NCBI GenBank assembly: GCA_005406025.1
Contig: BGZK01001001.1
Coordinates: 62,001-126,000 of the forward strand
DNA length: 64,000 bases
Direction: 5' to 3'
DNA from: Eumeta japonica
Taxonomy: Eukaryota; Arthropoda; Insecta; Lepidoptera; Psychidae
The notes under the pieces were generated by a model. That model was not told the DNA's origin, searched no databases, and saw only the letters and a list, made by a program, of their open reading frames with translations. Both the position numbers and the translations under genes were made by a program. Below, in pieces: positions 11,701 to 21,919 of this stretch; the stretch's first letter is position 1, and each line of letters starts with the position of its first letter.

Positions 11701-11989
11701 TGCTATGCTGAATGACCTGAAAAATGAGTTACTGTGGTCCCGCGGAGACACCGAAGAACACCAAGAGCGGGGTCGGCGTGTGTCGGACGTAAGCGATACT
11801 GAAAGTGACGCGTCCAGCGCGGCCGGCGACTCGGGCATCGAGGGCGAAGAGGAGCGCGAGTCGGCTGCTCGTGCGGCTGCGGCATGTCGGCGCCACTTGC
11901 GAGGGCTACGGCGCTCGCTTCGTCAGCTTACGGCTGCCGCGCAACATCTCACTCGTTCATACCAGGAGGAAGTCGGCGCGCCCGTCTAG
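8774..11989 (+). CDS. MID1IP1: Spot14 family protein, MID1-interacting protein 1-like (two exons: 8774-8817 and 11527-11989)
   Basis: This is a homologue of vertebrate MID1IP1/THRSP, cytosolic regulators that promote acetyl-CoA carboxylase polymerisation and fatty acid synthesis; the role in this species is inferred. Exon 1 encodes 14 residues plus two bases and ends at AG|GTACGA. Exon 2 begins after TTGTTACAG and restores the frame, giving 168 residues (human MID1IP1 has about 183). The conserved N-terminal block NTMDETVLVPSRLMDV is at residues 46-61. A helix LYAMLNDLKNELLW is at 72-85. A variable acidic/Ser-rich linker spans about 102-125. The C-terminal helix HLRGLRRSLRQL..YQEEVG is at 138-165. 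These blocks match the family from end to end. The start at 8774 (context CAAAATG) is the first ATG after the predicted cap site. The last 180 bases of exon 2 are very GC- and CpG-rich compared with their surroundings. No frame damage is seen. Confidence 0.92.
8818..11526 (+). other. Single intron of the MID1IP1-like gene
   Basis: The 2709 bp intron has a GTACGA donor and a pyrimidine-rich acceptor ending TTGTTACAG. It holds a non-autonomous repeat (9499-9961) in the sense direction and a small duplication of GGTAATTTTCACTGTA at 10801-10816 and 10825-10840. The rest is AT-rich with no other recognisable element. It is phase 2, interrupting the Arg15 codon. Confidence 0.88.
9499..9961. repeat. 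Non-autonomous element X, copy 1 (intronic)
   Basis: The ends are shared with 25401-25832: ATTTTGACGTGACAACG at the left and a CAAAGTC(A/G)TTGTCACGTAAAA block followed by ACCGACTTTACAGG at the right. GACGTGACAACG and TTGTCACGT form an imperfect inverted pair near the ends. The right 300 bp (CAAATGTATTGCAAGTTATTG... onwards) is almost identical in the two copies. The middle differs: this copy has a GC-rich segment (GCCCGCCGAATGCC...CCGCGCGCGC) of about 90 bp. No ORF. The superfamily is unknown to me. Confidence 0.85.
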
Positions 11990-12119
11990 GGTCATACAAC
12001 AACTGTGCTGTGATAGCTTCTTGTGCACCTTCTGTAAATATAGTGTAAGTGGCCCACTTTGTATATATAGGATATTAGGGCCAGGCGCGCGATGAATTCT
12101 CACTAAGTTAAATTTATCT

Positions 12120-12125
12120 AATAAA
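12120..12125 (+). terminator. Poly(A) signal AATAAA, proximal
   Basis: AATAAA lies 131 bases after the stop codon and is followed by a T-rich stretch. It is the likely 3' end signal of the short MID1IP1-like mRNA. A second AATAAA at 12296-12301 with a GTGG/GTTATG-rich downstream sequence could give a longer 3' UTR. Confidence 0.65.
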
Positions 12126-12295
12126 ATTAATTTTCTTAATTTTCTTTAGTTTTTCTTAACTCCTAGTACATAGCCTGAATCAAATCATTAATATGATATT
12201 CAGACTTAATAATGATACAGATTAGTTTACATTACCTAATTGTAGTAATCATTCTGTTTAGAATGGAATTTTTGGGTAAATCCTAAAAACAAAAT

Positions 12296-12301
12296 AATAA
12301 A
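12296..12301 (+). terminator. Poly(A) signal AATAAA, distal
   Basis: AATAAA is followed about 15 bases later by CATTTGTGGTTATG, a GU-rich downstream element. It is an alternative 3' end for the MID1IP1-like transcript. Confidence 0.5.
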
Positions 12302-13604
12302 CATGTAAAGCATTTGTGGTTATGAATTTCAGAGTGCGACATGAAAAGCCAGGCAACAAGTATGATGTAACTTTATTCAAATAATAGGAATTGCCTCCAA
12401 TTCACTCGAGTGCAGTATCACTTTTGAATTTACCACATCCTTTTCAGATGTCAGTACTCCTTGGGACGTGCAACAATCACTGCATATTACTATTATAAAT
12501 GTAGAAGGCATAGTTCTTGAGAGACTACCATAGCATTTTCATGATAAACCTCCCACCAATATTAATGACATCTTGCCGAAGAAACACCAATCCCTGAGTA
12601 AGTCAAAAGATTTGATACTGAGATATTATCAGAGTCCTGTATCAAAAGCATACAAGGGATAACATAGGAAACAGATGCGAGAAATTATTTGATAGATAGT
12701 TAAATGAAAGTTTTTTTTTTTTTAAGAGATCGATTGGTCACTAACTGAACTACAACTGCGAGTAGAATTACAAGCAGTAAGATTGCAATTGGAATAGGGG
12801 CTAGTATAGGAGTTATGATGGAGACTGGAATGGGAATGGAAAGTAAAATGGAATAGGATTAACTTCTACAGCAGGCTAGATTGTAAGAATTTAGATAGAG
12901 TAGGTAAATTCTTACAGTAATGTAATAATCCAACACATTATAAGCGTTTAATATAAAGTAAATGTTTTTACAATTGTCTGTTTTATGTCCCCAATTTAAA
13001 AGAGTATGCCATGTATACATTTTAAACCTTTCTCTGTAAGATCAAATCTCAGGGTCAGATTAATAAAATTCAGTGTAGCTTTTTTTTTCTCAGTAAAATT
13101 GTTAATTTCAAGCAAATCATAACTATATGGAAATCATACATTTATTTCTAAGTCCGACATTATTTTCACTTTGGAAGTATCTTAACTAAAATTAAGTATT
13201 ACCAAATGTTTATAGAATGAATGTTTATTTATTGGACAATTCTCACATCACACTGTCCAAGAATATGATGGTGATTCATAATCATCTAGTTTTATCCTCT
13301 ATTAGAGCTAAGAACTATAGACCTAACACTCAGTTTTGTTAAACTATTCTTATAACTTTATGTTGTTAATGATCCATTGTGCCTGTACCTCAGTGACTAT
13401 TACTCGCGCCTCGGTTGTAAACATTTATACCACAAAAGTCAAAAATGTGGTGATGCTAGGCTAACATACAAATATCTGTAATTATTACAGTTATAAAAAT
13501 GAATTCGAGTTAAAATGTCGAATGCTTTGACTGTATGATGGTATTGCATTGTGTGAGGTGTTAATTCGCAGAAATCCATAATAGACGCTTGCCTGTAACA
13601 CGCA

Positions 13605-13735
13605 TTAGCATGCAGCATGCAACCCACTGCTGACCCTCGAATCTGCCTATCCACTATGAATCTCTATGCAAAGAATTGAATATTGATTCGAGAGGATTGA
13701 CATATCGAACACCTAAGCAAGTGTTAATTTAATTT
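13605..13735. repeat. Dispersed repeat fragment shared with 61430-61545
   Basis: Shared order: ACYGCTGACYCTMGAATCTG, then (C/G)TMTMCTAY, a GAATTGA/AATTGACT block, ATYGAGA-GATT and AAGCAA(G/A). It is a diverged, non-coding copy in the same orientation. Confidence 0.55.
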
Positions 13736-14192
13736 TTTATAATTATCTTAGTCAACTAATCGTCTAATGGTGACAAGAACAATTTCAGCCATTATTATGT
13801 CTAAGCGAGGAAGGGCTTTATAATTTGAATTCAAATGTTCCGTGTTGTTAGTAGCTGTTACGTCCAAAAACTCAAAATTTGGTAATGATTAAAATAGTAT
13901 CATTATTCTTTAGAAGTATAAATATAATAGGAGTTAGATTTTGAGTTTAAATATTGATTTTCAGTGTTACTACTCACACATTCAAAGCATTAAGAAAGAA
14001 ATCAAAAACAAATCAAGTAATTTATAACAAAGGATCACAGGACAGCATATGTTAATAAAGGATAAAAATGCAAATGATTTACAATCAATTTAGATGAAAC
14101 TAACTTAGAATATTTGGAATAAAAAAAAATTATTGATTGTTCACACATCACAAATTGCATTTTTGCATTCAACAAGTATCCTATCTCATATC

Positions 14193-14262
14193 AAATGTGG
14201 CAATCATAAATATGATTGCCACATTTCATATTTCATAATTGCATTCTAAATAGAATGCAATT
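14193..14262. other. Two adjacent perfect hairpins
   Basis: Hairpin 1 has the 16 bp arm AAATGTGGCAATCATA (14193-14208), a 2-base loop and its exact complement at 14211-14226. Hairpin 2 has the 12 bp arm AATTGCATTCTA (14237-14248), a 2-base loop and its exact complement at 14251-14262. They are 10 bases apart. Confidence 0.92.
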
Positions 14263-15729
14263 AAATAAATGGTTTTTTTTTAATCTCTCAAATATTCTTC
14301 ATCAGTCTATGCCTTTTACAAAGACTGTAAGAAATAATACTTCTAGATTACAAATTTAATACAGAATACTAAGCCCTCATGATTGCGGAGTTTTTTTTCA
14401 ATTAATGAACTTAGTACTTCCCTCCATCTATGTTTCCATATGAAAATTCATTGTTTTAATACTAATGGAAAAATCGTTTTGCACTTTTGAACTAGGGTTA
14501 CTTAAAATATGATTATAATTGGCATTTGGTGCACCTTCTTTACTATTTGTACAAGAACATCAACTGACATCTATGTACATGCAAAAAACATGATCTTCGG
14601 AAGGCTTACCTTGACATTTCAATTGCAGTGGGTTATGATTTGCAGAAAACTCATTATTATTAACTTCATTAATTATTCCCATAGATTTGATATTTAGTTT
14701 TACAAGGCCAGTATTCACTTATAGCTACAAGTAAGATTAATAAAAAGAATATCAACACAAGTTGCAAACCAGGACAATGAAATTCTCAACATCTATATGC
14801 ACCAACCAATAAATTTATGTACTTACAAACCAAAATTGTAGGTAATGGATAACCTGACATTTATTAATACATATGAAATACCTATTTTCAACCATTAAAA
14901 ACATATTTTTGTAAAAACTACTAATGATTGTTAATATTTGTCACAAAATATAATGGCATCATAAAATTAAATTGGGATAACTTATTTTTAAAGTGCTATT
15001 TTTAAAATGTAACCGATAATGTTTGTCCACAAAGTAAATACATATTTCAACTTATGGACTAACATTATTGAAATAATGAAATAAAAGGGAAAGGGGTCGG
15101 GACTGCATCCAGGAGCAGATGAAGGAATTTATTCTGTGTCTTTGCGGATGGAAAGCTATATAGTATCGAACAATCTTTAAACCAGTCAAAATGGAGGAAA
15201 CATACATTTGGATTACTTATGGACATTGAGGCCTTTTGTCTTCTAATGATAGGTGTGACTTATGTGTTTTAGAATAACTGAATATAAACCATACACTTAT
15301 AAGATATCCGTGACGACGAAACAGCTAGCATTGCTGTTTCAAAAAATTGCTTTATATGACTGAATTAGTTCCAAACTTGCTTATCTGTACTTCTTATCTG
15401 TTGACAATTTGATATGTAGTGTGACGATTATGCATTAACTCAGTATGAAGCGAGTTACTATGTAAGCATTTAGCGATTATAAATGCCCATTTGTAATCCC
15501 AATGATATATAGTATCAGCGTAACAATAGAGAATATACATGCTATATCTACAATGTGACGATCAAACATCAGCTTATCGATTTATAAATACATACAAGAA
15601 AAATATCAGGTATCAATAGTTGGCACATTCCATACAATTTACAAAATATGCAATTACTCTAGTACTTATAAACGTAATCCTGCTTATATCAAAGCTTTAC
15701 TACAAGCAAACAATATCTTTTTAATAATA

Positions 15730-16360
15730 ACTTTCACCCTTGGCTTCGCCCGTGTGGACGCAGAATAAATTATTTATATTGAGCGGTCTCTGTCATAATC
15801 TCAATCCCGGTCCCATTCTAGAATTCAATTTTCCTGTGTACCGATCCCCGTCTCGTCTTCAATATCAATTCCAATCCTCTCGATTACGATCACAATTTCA
15901 CTCTCTGCATCACGCGGCCAACGATTTCACACACACGGAACTCTATTCTGATTCTATGTTGAGTTTGCGACAGGCACAGTAATTAATGGAGTGTTTGTAT
16001 AAATATGTAGTTCGGTATATATGTATGTATTCTGTGGCCTCGTAACGCCGAAACGTAAAATTATCTATTACAGCACATTCATATCAAGATGAAAATATAA
16101 ATTTATTATATTTTATATATATATATATATAAATATCTGTTTATTTTATTAGTGCAAATATAAATGTGAATATGTTTTTGTGGCCACTTAACACTGAAAC
16201 TGCTGAATTGATTGTCAGGGAACTTGGTATTTATTTAGAAAAGTAGAGTAAAAATAAAATTAGCCTGTTAAGTAATGAAAATCGGTTCGAGATTTTTCGG
16301 GGTTACCGTTACATATAAACAAACAAACTTGTTCAACTTTATAATAAGAGTAGAAACTAT
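15730..16360 (+). repeat. RTE/SINE-like dispersed element with pyrimidine-rich hexamer tract
   Basis: The left part starts TTTCACCCTTGGCTTCGCCCG and contains a pyrimidine-rich tract (about 15790-15910; CCGATCCCCGTCTCG.., CAATTCCAATCC), the complement of the GGAATC family. The right end (about 16260-16355) reads AAATCGGTTCGAGATTTTTCGGGGTTACCGTTACATA then AACAAACAAACTT, which resembles the 3' end of lepidopteran RTE-type retroposons. A TA microsatellite sits at about 16113-16132. Whether this is one element or two is unclear. Confidence 0.55.
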
Positions 16361-19300
16361 AATTAGAAATGAAAAATCGTCACAGATACGCTTTAAAACA
16401 TAGGTACACTTACGATTTTTTTTTTTTTTAATTTAATACATACCACCTATCTTAAATATTTGCTCTTTGGTCATTCCAAATATAATCTTTGACGAAAATT
16501 ACAATATCTGAAATTAAAAAGGTTAATCCGTAAATAGATATCAATGGAATTCGTGCATTCCAGAAACGTTCTTCCGTTCTCTTTTAGTTCTAATAATTAT
16601 AATATCCCCAAACTATATTTCGGCACACACCCTGCAGTTACACAATTTGGGCGTACGGAATCCCAACCTGCTGATGTTTTTTTTTAGTTTATGAAAAGGC
16701 ACTACTAACAATTCTAACGACTCAAGAAACGCATAGACTATGAGACACAACTTGTTCGTTGTATACAATGTTATTCACTGGCATATAGGCACTTATTCTA
16801 GAGATTCCAAATATTTTTTCTAAGAGACTTTTAATAAATAGTACATATATACTTTTTCCCGTGATCCAGGCAATCTCGATGCCAAATTTTATCAAAATTG
16901 ATTTAGTAATTTATCTGAAAAATAACAACACAAACGGAAAAACACTTTCAAATTTATAGTATTACAACAGAATAAGGCAATAAAAATTAAATAAAATACT
17001 TTAGACAGGCATTTGTGTATTTATTGCAACAAAAATGTACAACATCAACAGCAGATAGGTTATTCAATTATACTGTGTGCATGGCTATACATACATAAAC
17101 AATACTTTACAGTCTTGATAGGAAAATCGATGTGATCTCAACGTTCTCGGAATTGTTTAAATGTTGATCGCTCACGAAAAACCCCACACGCGACCTTGAT
17201 CCTAAATAGAACTACGAGTAATGCACAACTGTTGCATTTACTCATTTAAAACTCTTAGATCCATGTGATCTGCATTGAAACGTCAAGCGCAAACTCTCTG
17301 ATGTCGCCAACCGCTCAGTCTTATCGCACCTTAATCTACATAACCTTGCATTGATTGTGTACAACTACCTATTCTCATCAATACAGGTTTTATTAGCCAA
17401 CCATACTTATTTCCTATGCAATTATGTAGTACGTATCATAAATACAAGAGGAATACTTAATTTTTCCTTGAACACAAAATTTCGACATTAATGGAAACTC
17501 GCTTGAGACATAGGATTGCGTGACACTCTTGTTTTCCAATCGCACACGTAATGTTATTTCTCTGATACCAATGCGATTTCCATCGTAATATCTGCTTAAC
17601 CATAGATGAATACAGACGTCCTGATTAAGATATTACGCGAATGATATTTCAACAGCCTGCGAGTCGCTTCAAGCAAAGGCTTAAAACATATCGCGGTCTG
17701 GGTCAAAGTCATGAGATTTCAATATAAGCATGTCGAGTTCACACCATAAAGTTATATAGCTGTCTACGACTTTTAAAAACTCAGTTACACATGAGCCTAG
17801 GTCAGCGTATTCTGGGCGGCGACAGATTATAAAAATATTACAGCGAAACATCGAAATAGAAAAGCATAGAGAATTATAACGTCGAACAAATCTACGTTCA
17901 TTCGAGGCACACAACTCGCACAAATGTAAATGTTACATTACAAACACGAAATGTCTGCCTTTGTTTATTAAAGAATTAAAGATTGAAATCGTTACACTCA
18001 TTATTGTCATTAGATCTACGTACCTCTATGTGCAAAATTTCTAAATTCTAAAAGGAGCTCATCATGAAGTGTCCCTCTCTTTTCAAGCTATTCACTGTCT
18101 CTTGGGTTTAATACTTGATACCAAATATTTTATCTTCAGCTCATCATCATTTCGTTTGCCTAGTTTTGCGGTGAAATCTCCCACCACTATTGTGTAGTGG
18201 TTATGGAAGTGGGAAAAAAACTTTATGTGAAAGATTTTCTTAAAGTATACATAATTCAACAATTTAATAAAATCTTATGATAGAAAACAGGTGTATAATG
18301 TATGAAACTACATAATGGACATCCCATCAAAAATCTCATCCTCTTTGACTCATTTTTATAACATCGATAGAAAAAATCATCTCAGTGTAGAGGTTTAGCA
18401 AGCAATTTACCGTTATAGGGAAGCTATATCATCAATATTGTTACATCAATATTGTTATATTGTATTGTGAGATTACTTCTAATCTTAGGTTTTATCTAAA
18501 CTAACTGTTAAAGTTGCTTCATGTACGCCGTAACCCTATGCAATAGGGCAAAATTAAACTATACAATAGTTTAATTTTTTTAAATTATTTTTCAAATACC
18601 AATGTTTTTTAAATAATGTTAGTACTTTACATGTATTAATTATAGCACAATACTTAGTTAAAGCATTACTATTTCGTAGCTGTCATAAGCCGTGAGATAT
18701 ATCAAACATACATTAAATAGAAGCAAACAGTGGAGATTATTATTATACTTTCATGTTACGTAAAATTAAATAAATAAAATTCAAATATAACTTTATTTTA
18801 TAGGTCATGAACAACATTTAAAATACGTTACAATATTTTAAGAATTTACATTTTACTACATTGCCGCTTTATCACTCGTTCATATGAAAACGGAAAATAA
18901 TTTTTCGTCAAGAAGAACGAGCTAGAAATTTGAAGGTAGTTCTTTTATAATTTAAATATGTTATACAATCAAGCGTATATAAATTTATAACAGAAACTTT
19001 ATAATAGAAAGAAATCCGCAAATAGTCGAACTGGTTATATTTATGAATATTTGTCCTCTAAATAATCGTAAATTGTTTAATACCTTTTTTTTAACAAACA
19101 TTTAATAATTGTAATTTTTTTAAGGTAGATCTTGTATATTTTCAGGGACCTCATTGAACATGCGCACACAGAGCCTCTAAATGAATTTATGACTTTATGT
19201 AGACGACTAACATGTTAATATAGTTTTTTTTTAAGGCTCAGCCACGCTTTAGAAAACAATAAGGCAAATGAAAGGTTATCGACAATTCATCAAAAAATGC

Positions 19301-20385
19301 ATTAATCCTTTCTTTCATATACACGATAACTTCATTTAAATTGTTATTATTTATTACATGTATACAATATTTTAACTTTTATCTATTCTCCTTTTCCTTT
19401 GATAATTCAGTAACTACTAATAATAAGCACTTAATATTCCACTGTATTTTTGTTACATTGTACAATCTCAATCGTGTAATATAAAAAAGTGATCATTATA
19501 TTATAATTTATAACATCAACATTTAATCAAGATTAAAAAGAAATATGCTTTTTTAAAGATAAAGCTACATGGATTCACAAAATGTGTATAAAGGCATAGG
19601 AATTTAGTTGTTCGATGCTAATTATATAGATTAGACTTCGTACGGGAAAGATACAGAGATAATTGTATCGCGTATTGTACTCAATCTTTAGGCACATTGG
19701 TTATTTTTAGAACGTTATCAATGATGCTTGTTCGCTGAATGGAGTTCTTAGAAGTTGCTAAATTGTATTGAAACCAACGTTTGTTATTTCGACACCGAAT
19801 TATTAATTAGCCATTAAACAACCATAAAAATGCTACGTACCCTACGTTTCTGATTAATCGTATAAATAACTTAAATTGATTTTAATGATGAATGATCCCT
19901 TTTTTAAACTGGCTTTCACATATAAGTACATGACACTTCAATATACATTTTTTTTGGCTTAAGTAGTAGTTTGGCATATGCAGTACCATATTACTGCGTA
20001 ATTATTGTTGACCTCAAACTCTAAGCTTTAAGGTAGAGTTTTGTTGATTATTTACTTATTTGACTAGCAATAAGGAAAAAACACAACTTTAAAGCAAATG
20101 TTTACATATGATTAACTAGATACGTTTATCTCCATACCATGTTAAGAACATAAAAATTTTGTGGGTTTTTTTTTTATAATCCTCAAAGAAAATATGTAAT
20201 AAATTGTTAAGATTCGACCGTTATTGACCGTCGTATTCAAGGTTCCGTGCCAACAAATTAAATGACGAGAAAATTAGAGATGTACTTGTATTTAATTTAA
20301 TAATAATGTGTTTGAATACTACGAACGCCACATTAAAATTCACATACATACCCAAATGGATCGATAATTAGATTGTTAGGTAATA
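16361..20385. other. No supported gene; one SINE-related segment
   Basis: This stretch is AT-rich with many short ORFs, none recognisable. At 17640-17945 a segment ends with CGAACAAATCTACGTTCATTCG-GGCACACAACTC, nearly identical to about 32040-32085 next to the SINE there, so it is a relic of the same family. A 14 bp unit ATCAATATTGTTA is duplicated at about 18431-18460. Confidence 0.6.
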
Positions 20386-20672
20386 GGGGCAATTCAAGTA
20401 TTACGTAAGCACCTAAGGGGGTGGAGGATCTTTGCTTTGCTTATTTTAGATGACATAGGGGACTCAGAATTGGAGTTCAGAATTCTTTGTTTCTAAACTT
20501 GATAATTGCTGCTCATGAAAAACAAAAATATCAAAAAATATTCCAAACCAATTTTTACGTAAGCATAGGGGGGGCAGGGCTTACCCTGATTATTTTGATT
20601 ACCTTTGCTGACAAGGGGGAGGGGGAATCAAAAATTACACAAATTCTGCTTACGTAATACTTGAATGGCCTC
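20386..20672. repeat. MITE with 26 bp terminal inverted repeats
   Basis: The left end GGGGCAATTCAAGTATTACG.. matches the complement of the right end (GAGGCCATTCAAGTATTACG..) over 26 bp with two mismatches. ATA on both outer sides could be the target-site duplication. A second internal ACGTAAGCATAGGGGGGG block repeats the left subterminal sequence. The TIR style resembles PIF/Harbinger- or ISL2EU-like MITEs. No coding sequence. Confidence 0.85.
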
Positions 20673-21911
20673 ATATGAAAATTATAATTTTTAGTTAACA
20701 ATATAAAACGAATATGAAAAAAAAATTTGAGAATACATGTAGTCCATAATTTTTTTTTCATGATTTTTCTGGTTGTTAAAACAATATGGTTCAAAAGTTC
20801 ATAAGATCAAATCAAAAGTATTATTATTTCGTAGGTAATGGAATTCAACTTGAAAAACATAATTAATGAATTCTGAATAATAAACCACATAATATGTACT
20901 CGAAAAAAAAATAGTCTTAGGTATCTAGCCAGCGTTATTACAAAATGTGTCAAAGAAAAAACTATTTGTACCTCAATTTTACGTAGGTACTTGAGTAAAT
21001 CTATCCCCAAACTTTTTTTATAATTTCTTCGAAATGGTATGGCGGTATACATAAGGCACTTGCCAATTCTTTTTTATGAGAGTTGATGAAATAAATATAC
21101 GGACAGATCAATAAGGAACGAAATAATTATTAAAAGGATTTCGTTTTTCTTTTTGTTTTTGTCTATGGACTCCTAAAAAACGGTCGTTTACTTCGTTGAC
21201 ATTTAATCGTGAAAAAAAGAATTACAGAAACTCATTACAAATACATAGAGACAAATAGTTCAAAGTAAAGTTAAGCCCATTAAACAATATTATTTTGTGA
21301 CGTTGTCGTTATGTACCAATACAACAATTTAACTTGAAACTATCATTGTTTTGTATTCACACATAAGTATGGATGATGAAAAATAAAAACAAAAACACTA
21401 TAAAAATAATATTTACAAATGAGCTGAGCCCTTGAGTGACTGAAATTGCACTACCATTTGTAAAAGGCATATTTTTTTAACCAAAGATTACACCGACATG
21501 TTCAGATGTCGCATTAATAGATAATTTTAATGTAGAATCTATATTTTTATGTTAGTATTGAACGAAGCACTGAAAGATTTACAATTATTTTTTTATACGT
21601 TGGCGTTGCAGGCAAGGTGTAGGTAATTTTTTTGATGTACTTTTATAGGCTATTGTTCGATCCGCAATTCATTCCACAGACTCCGTTTATATCTATAGTA
21701 TAATTACTTCCATTTTCAACTTTTTTAAAGATAAGCTTACATTAAACAGTTTCTAAGCAAAAATGTTGTAAAAGGGATCAAAGTTACAAATCTTACAAAC
21801 ATACCGTTTTGCAAATTATCAAACGAAAACTTTGAAAAATGTATAAGAAAAAAGAGCACAGAAAATCTAAATAATATGAATCGATTTAAACACAAATAAC
21901 ACAATCTATGT
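20673..21911. other. No supported gene
   Basis: AT-rich sequence between the MITE and the hAT element. ORFs at 20555-21052 on the minus strand are rich in Phe/Ile/Lys, as expected for translated AT-rich DNA. Nothing recognisable. Confidence 0.6.
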
Positions 21912-21919
21912 CCTCGCGG

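Larger units (their letters stand above)
12310..15729. other. No supported gene; scattered repeat fragments
   Basis: This stretch is AT-rich. Contents seen: a short purine-rich GGAATGGG tract at 12770-12850; a block at about 13605-13735 that resembles 61430-61545; and the twin hairpins at 14193-14262. ORFs at 13439 (minus) and 14509 have no recognisable features. Confidence 0.6.
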
